Shown here in pieces: positions 61,020 to 64,000 of a stretch of DNA of 64,000 bases. This stretch comes from Linanthus parryae. Its lineage: Eukaryota; Streptophyta; Magnoliopsida; Ericales; Polemoniaceae. How positions within the stretch are numbered: position 1 is the stretch's first letter; each line of letters starts with the position of its first letter. The notes beneath the pieces were generated by a model. That model saw only the letters and a program-made list of their open reading frames with translations. It was not told where the DNA came from and made no database searches. The DNA lies in contig JALGPY010000001.1 in NCBI GenBank assembly GCA_023055425.1, positions 116,727,057 to 116,791,056 on the forward strand, given 5' to 3'. The position numbers were made by a program, and so were the translations under genes.

Positions 61020-64000
61020 TGTAATACCCCGTCTATTTGTGAAGGGTAAATTGGGAAATATAAATTTAAATATTATTACGAGTGGTGAGTTAGATTATTT
61101 TTGGGTTGATAATACAATCGAGAAGTTCGTATAATAGTTTTATAGAAATCGGTATTTTTATTGTGTATTTATTTAGTGTTTTATGCGGATTATGTGAATA
61201 TAGTAATTATGTGTACCCAACCCACTAGATGACACACCCATTTGATACAACAATAGCACACTAGCATAGCACACTAGTTGACCCAAAAAAAAAAAAAATG
61301 GGAAAGTCGGTTGGAGGAAACCAACCTCTCCAAGTATCAAAAGTAATATTTAATACCCACTTCTCCTTCTTGTTTTTCACATCAGAACACTCAAAACACC
61401 CAACTCACATCTCTCTCTCTTTTCTTTGCACACCCACGGCCGCCACCACCCTCACACCCATCACCACCACCGCACCCTTCATCACCACCACAGCAGCCCT
61501 CTCCTTCTCCTCTCTTCCCTCTCTTCTCCCTCTCTGCTTCTCACCCCCACCAGCAGCAGCAGCTGCTGCCCCCAACGCCACCAGCCACCTCCGGCGAGAA
61601 GCCCGACGGGAAGCAACCCAGCCACCCGTCTCTCTCCCTCTTCCCCCTCACTGTTTGAACACCCGAAAACCCCTCTCTCTTCCTCTCTGCTACACCCTAC
61701 CAGTAGTAGCAGCAGCAGCCGCCGCCGAGAAGGCCGCCAGCAACTCCGGCGAACCAACCCGACGGCAAAACGCCGCCACCACCTCTGCCTCTCTCACTCT
61801 CTCACTGTTTTGAGCTCCTCTAGCCCTCACCCTCTCTATTTATTTGCAAAGAGGAGTTTTTACAGCAGCAAAACGCTGCAGTTCACCCCGAGCCGCCACC
61901 ATCGCCGCCGCCACCATTAAATCCGGCGAGAAGCTCACCCGAGCTAACCGGAGCGACCCACTTGCTCCCGTTTGAACCAAAACACTCCTGGAGGTCCGAG
62001 GAGTGCTTTAGCAACCTCGAACAGAGCCTAGGACGTCCGATTCGTCGTTGGTGTTCATCACCGCCGACCGCCGCCTTCGGAGACGTGACCCGTTCCGATT
62101 CTTGAGTCCTAAATCACTCTCTAGTTCATTTCCAATCATCAAAATCATATTTTGTTAGCTCTAACACGAATCGGGTATGTTGGGTTTGGGTTGTATGCTT
62201 GTGTTCATAAAGGGGGGTAGTTTATGTCATTTCTGAAAAGTTGAGTGCAAGGTGTTAACTGCATGTTTAGTTTCTCAAAGATTGGGGGTGATGTGTGTAT
62301 TTTAGCAAACTGCCTATTTATATAAAACTTTAAAGTGTTATTTTTGGATTAATGATATAAGCTAATGTTTATATATATTATTTTGGCTAAATAAAAGTAA
62401 ATATGTTGATAAAATTATGTAGAACTTGATTTATGTGAAATATTGTTGTTTTTATAACTAAGATATAATGTGTGATTTGGTTTAATTAGATAATTTCGAT
62501 ATATTTGACTAAATAGTTTATATTTCTTGAAAATTATTATTTTGAGTAAAATAGATTATTTTGTTAATATTAATAAAAATAAATAAGTTGGAAGTTAGTT
62601 TGTGAAATAATTATAAAGTAGACTTTTAAACGAAATCCCTATTACTATTGTTTGATATTACATGATTATTTTTGTAGATATTAGAAATTATTCATTTGAC
62701 ATAAGTTTATAATTATGTATGACTTGTTTTATTGAAATAAGCATTTTTGTGAAGTTTATTTGAGTATTATATAGTGTATATATTTTCTAATAAATAAATA
62801 ACTATAATTGATTTAGTTTGAATTAACTTTTATAGTCACTTATAAATAAATAGTTTGTTTATTAGATTATTATTTTCTATAAAATAAGAGTGTATAAACT
62901 TAATATTAGTTTTATTACTCAATAATTTTATGAGCTTGTATTTATATGAGTTATAATATTTTTATAAGGAAAAGTGTTATTTTAAATAATTGTTTTATGC
63001 TATTAATTAATGGGGCTAAGGGGAATAATTTCAAATGAGAATTAGGAGATATAGCATTTTTGCATACTTGCATAATTAGACTTGTAATTAATTTAGGGAT
63101 TATAAATTGTAGGTGAAGAATTCGTAGACGAGGGCTACGTGTATCTTTAGGAGCTATCGTGATATTGGTCGTGCTACTTGAGGTGAGTAAATATGCCTAA
63201 CCTAGTGTGCCCGTCCTTCTTTCGTGTCCAATTATTTTATGATTTTTACGTCTCAAAATGTGATTTGTGATTTAAATGCTTGACTTGATATTTCAATTAC
63301 TTGTTTGTTAATTCTTTTGGAAATTGTCACATGAGATTAATAATACGTAATAACGTAAAGTGATAACAGTTGTGCGGCGGAACCCTATTCAAATTCTTCT
63401 ATATATTGTGATTAGTATATTTGGCTCGGTTGCCATTGCCCCGAGTCGCACCATGTACTCACCCTTCTGGCCGCTAGAGTCTTAAGGGGGTGTCGACACT
63501 TAAGGTCTTGGTTGCATGCGAGATGGTTGGTTCTATATTATTGGATTGGTTTGTTCCCCGCTACAACTAAATAATAAATGTGGATTTTTCATATGGATGA
63601 TGGATGGACTTGGTTTATTTTGGAAAATATGGAAATGGATTGGGAATATTAAATAATGAGTTGGATAATTTATATTGGTCATTTGAAACGATTTGTTGTT
63701 TACTTACTCATTATTCCTCTTTTTATTAAAATAAAATATGCCTCTTTCCGATTTACATGTTGGGGTGTTTACTTGCTCAGCGTTTGTGCTGACTTTGGAA
63801 AAACTGCGGTCTTGTTTCTTTCCCCCGCAGGTCTAGGTGAAGGGAGCTCGGCTTAAGGGAATATCGCGGACTCACCTAGCTATCTAGTATTTAAATAATT
63901 GAAACACCTAGACAATTGTTTCATCTTGTTTATTAGTATGTATAATTTCACTTTGGAAGACTTCTGGTTTGTAATAAATAATTATGTGATGTTTGTTTTG
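61020..64000 (+). repeat. gypsy (Tekay-like) LTR, start only, runs off the window
   Basis: TGTAATACCCCGTC begins abruptly inside LTR4 of the array. CT-rich and GC-rich leader-like sequence (61400-61920) is followed by AT-rich DNA, then blocks shared with the LTR at 41749-44258, including GGCCGCTAGAGTCTTA and GGGGGTGTCGACACTTAAGG. No LTR end or primer site occurs before position 64000, so the LTR is at least 2.98 kb. The frames at 61298-61920 are Ser/Pro/His/Leu low-complexity and are not taken as genes. Confidence 0.7.

Noticed and set aside
61298..61920. Overlapping plus-strand frames of 171 and 164 codons
   Set aside because: Low-complexity Ser/Pro/His/Thr sequence in a CCACCACC/CTCTCT-rich LTR leader, open in more than one frame at once; not protein-like.

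Overview
This is nuclear DNA of a flowering plant, probably a eudicot. The evidence is GT-AG introns, a nine-exon plant-type methyltransferase gene, DC1 (Cys/His-rich C1) genes, and a dense set of plant transposon families: copia, Tekay-like gypsy, LINE, CACTA, hAT, Stowaway and pogo-like. The species cannot be named from the sequence. Host coding is confined to about the first 26 kb; the rest is nested and tandem transposable elements.

Layout. 1-1294: 3' part of a DC1-domain gene, with its last repeat broken by frameshifts. 1415-9110: a copia-type LTR element on the minus strand, flanked by the repeat TACTC. Its LTRs differ at one base in 471, yet its pol is long decayed. 10111-10415: a second, degenerate DC1 fragment. 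10494-17672: a truncated copia LTR, then a copia element with many stop codons that has lost its 3' end and abuts a CACTA-gene remnant (17673-18523). 18524-21308: intergenic DNA with microsatellites and a Stowaway fragment. 21309-25947: an intact SAM-dependent methyltransferase gene (EEF1AKMT4/METTL13-like, 237 aa), with a 5'-end intron that holds a direct duplication and a later intron that holds a Stowaway MITE. 26815-27737: a small pogo-like element with a CENP-B-type helix-turn-helix remnant. 28203-29645: the 3' end of a LINE.

29820 to about 61019 is a tandem array on the minus strand of one unusual LTR retrotransposon. Its LTRs are about 3.8-4.1 kb, but its internal segments are only about 0.62 kb, and the order is LTR-INT-LTR-INT-LTR-(INT)-LTR. 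LTR1 carries a hAT MITE with a perfect 8-bp target duplication. LTR3 is cut by a plus-strand gypsy LTR (41749-44258). LTR4 holds a 13.4-kb CACTA transposon (46264-59706, target duplication ACA). That CACTA carries a captured germin-like protein fragment and is itself split by a full-length defective copia element (49764-58234, target duplication CGTAG). Another plus-strand gypsy LTR begins at 61020 and runs off the window.

The only gene that looks fully functional is the methyltransferase. The order of insertions can be read from the nesting: gypsy array, then CACTA, then copia. All coordinates and comparisons were made by eye; family names below superfamily level are inference.
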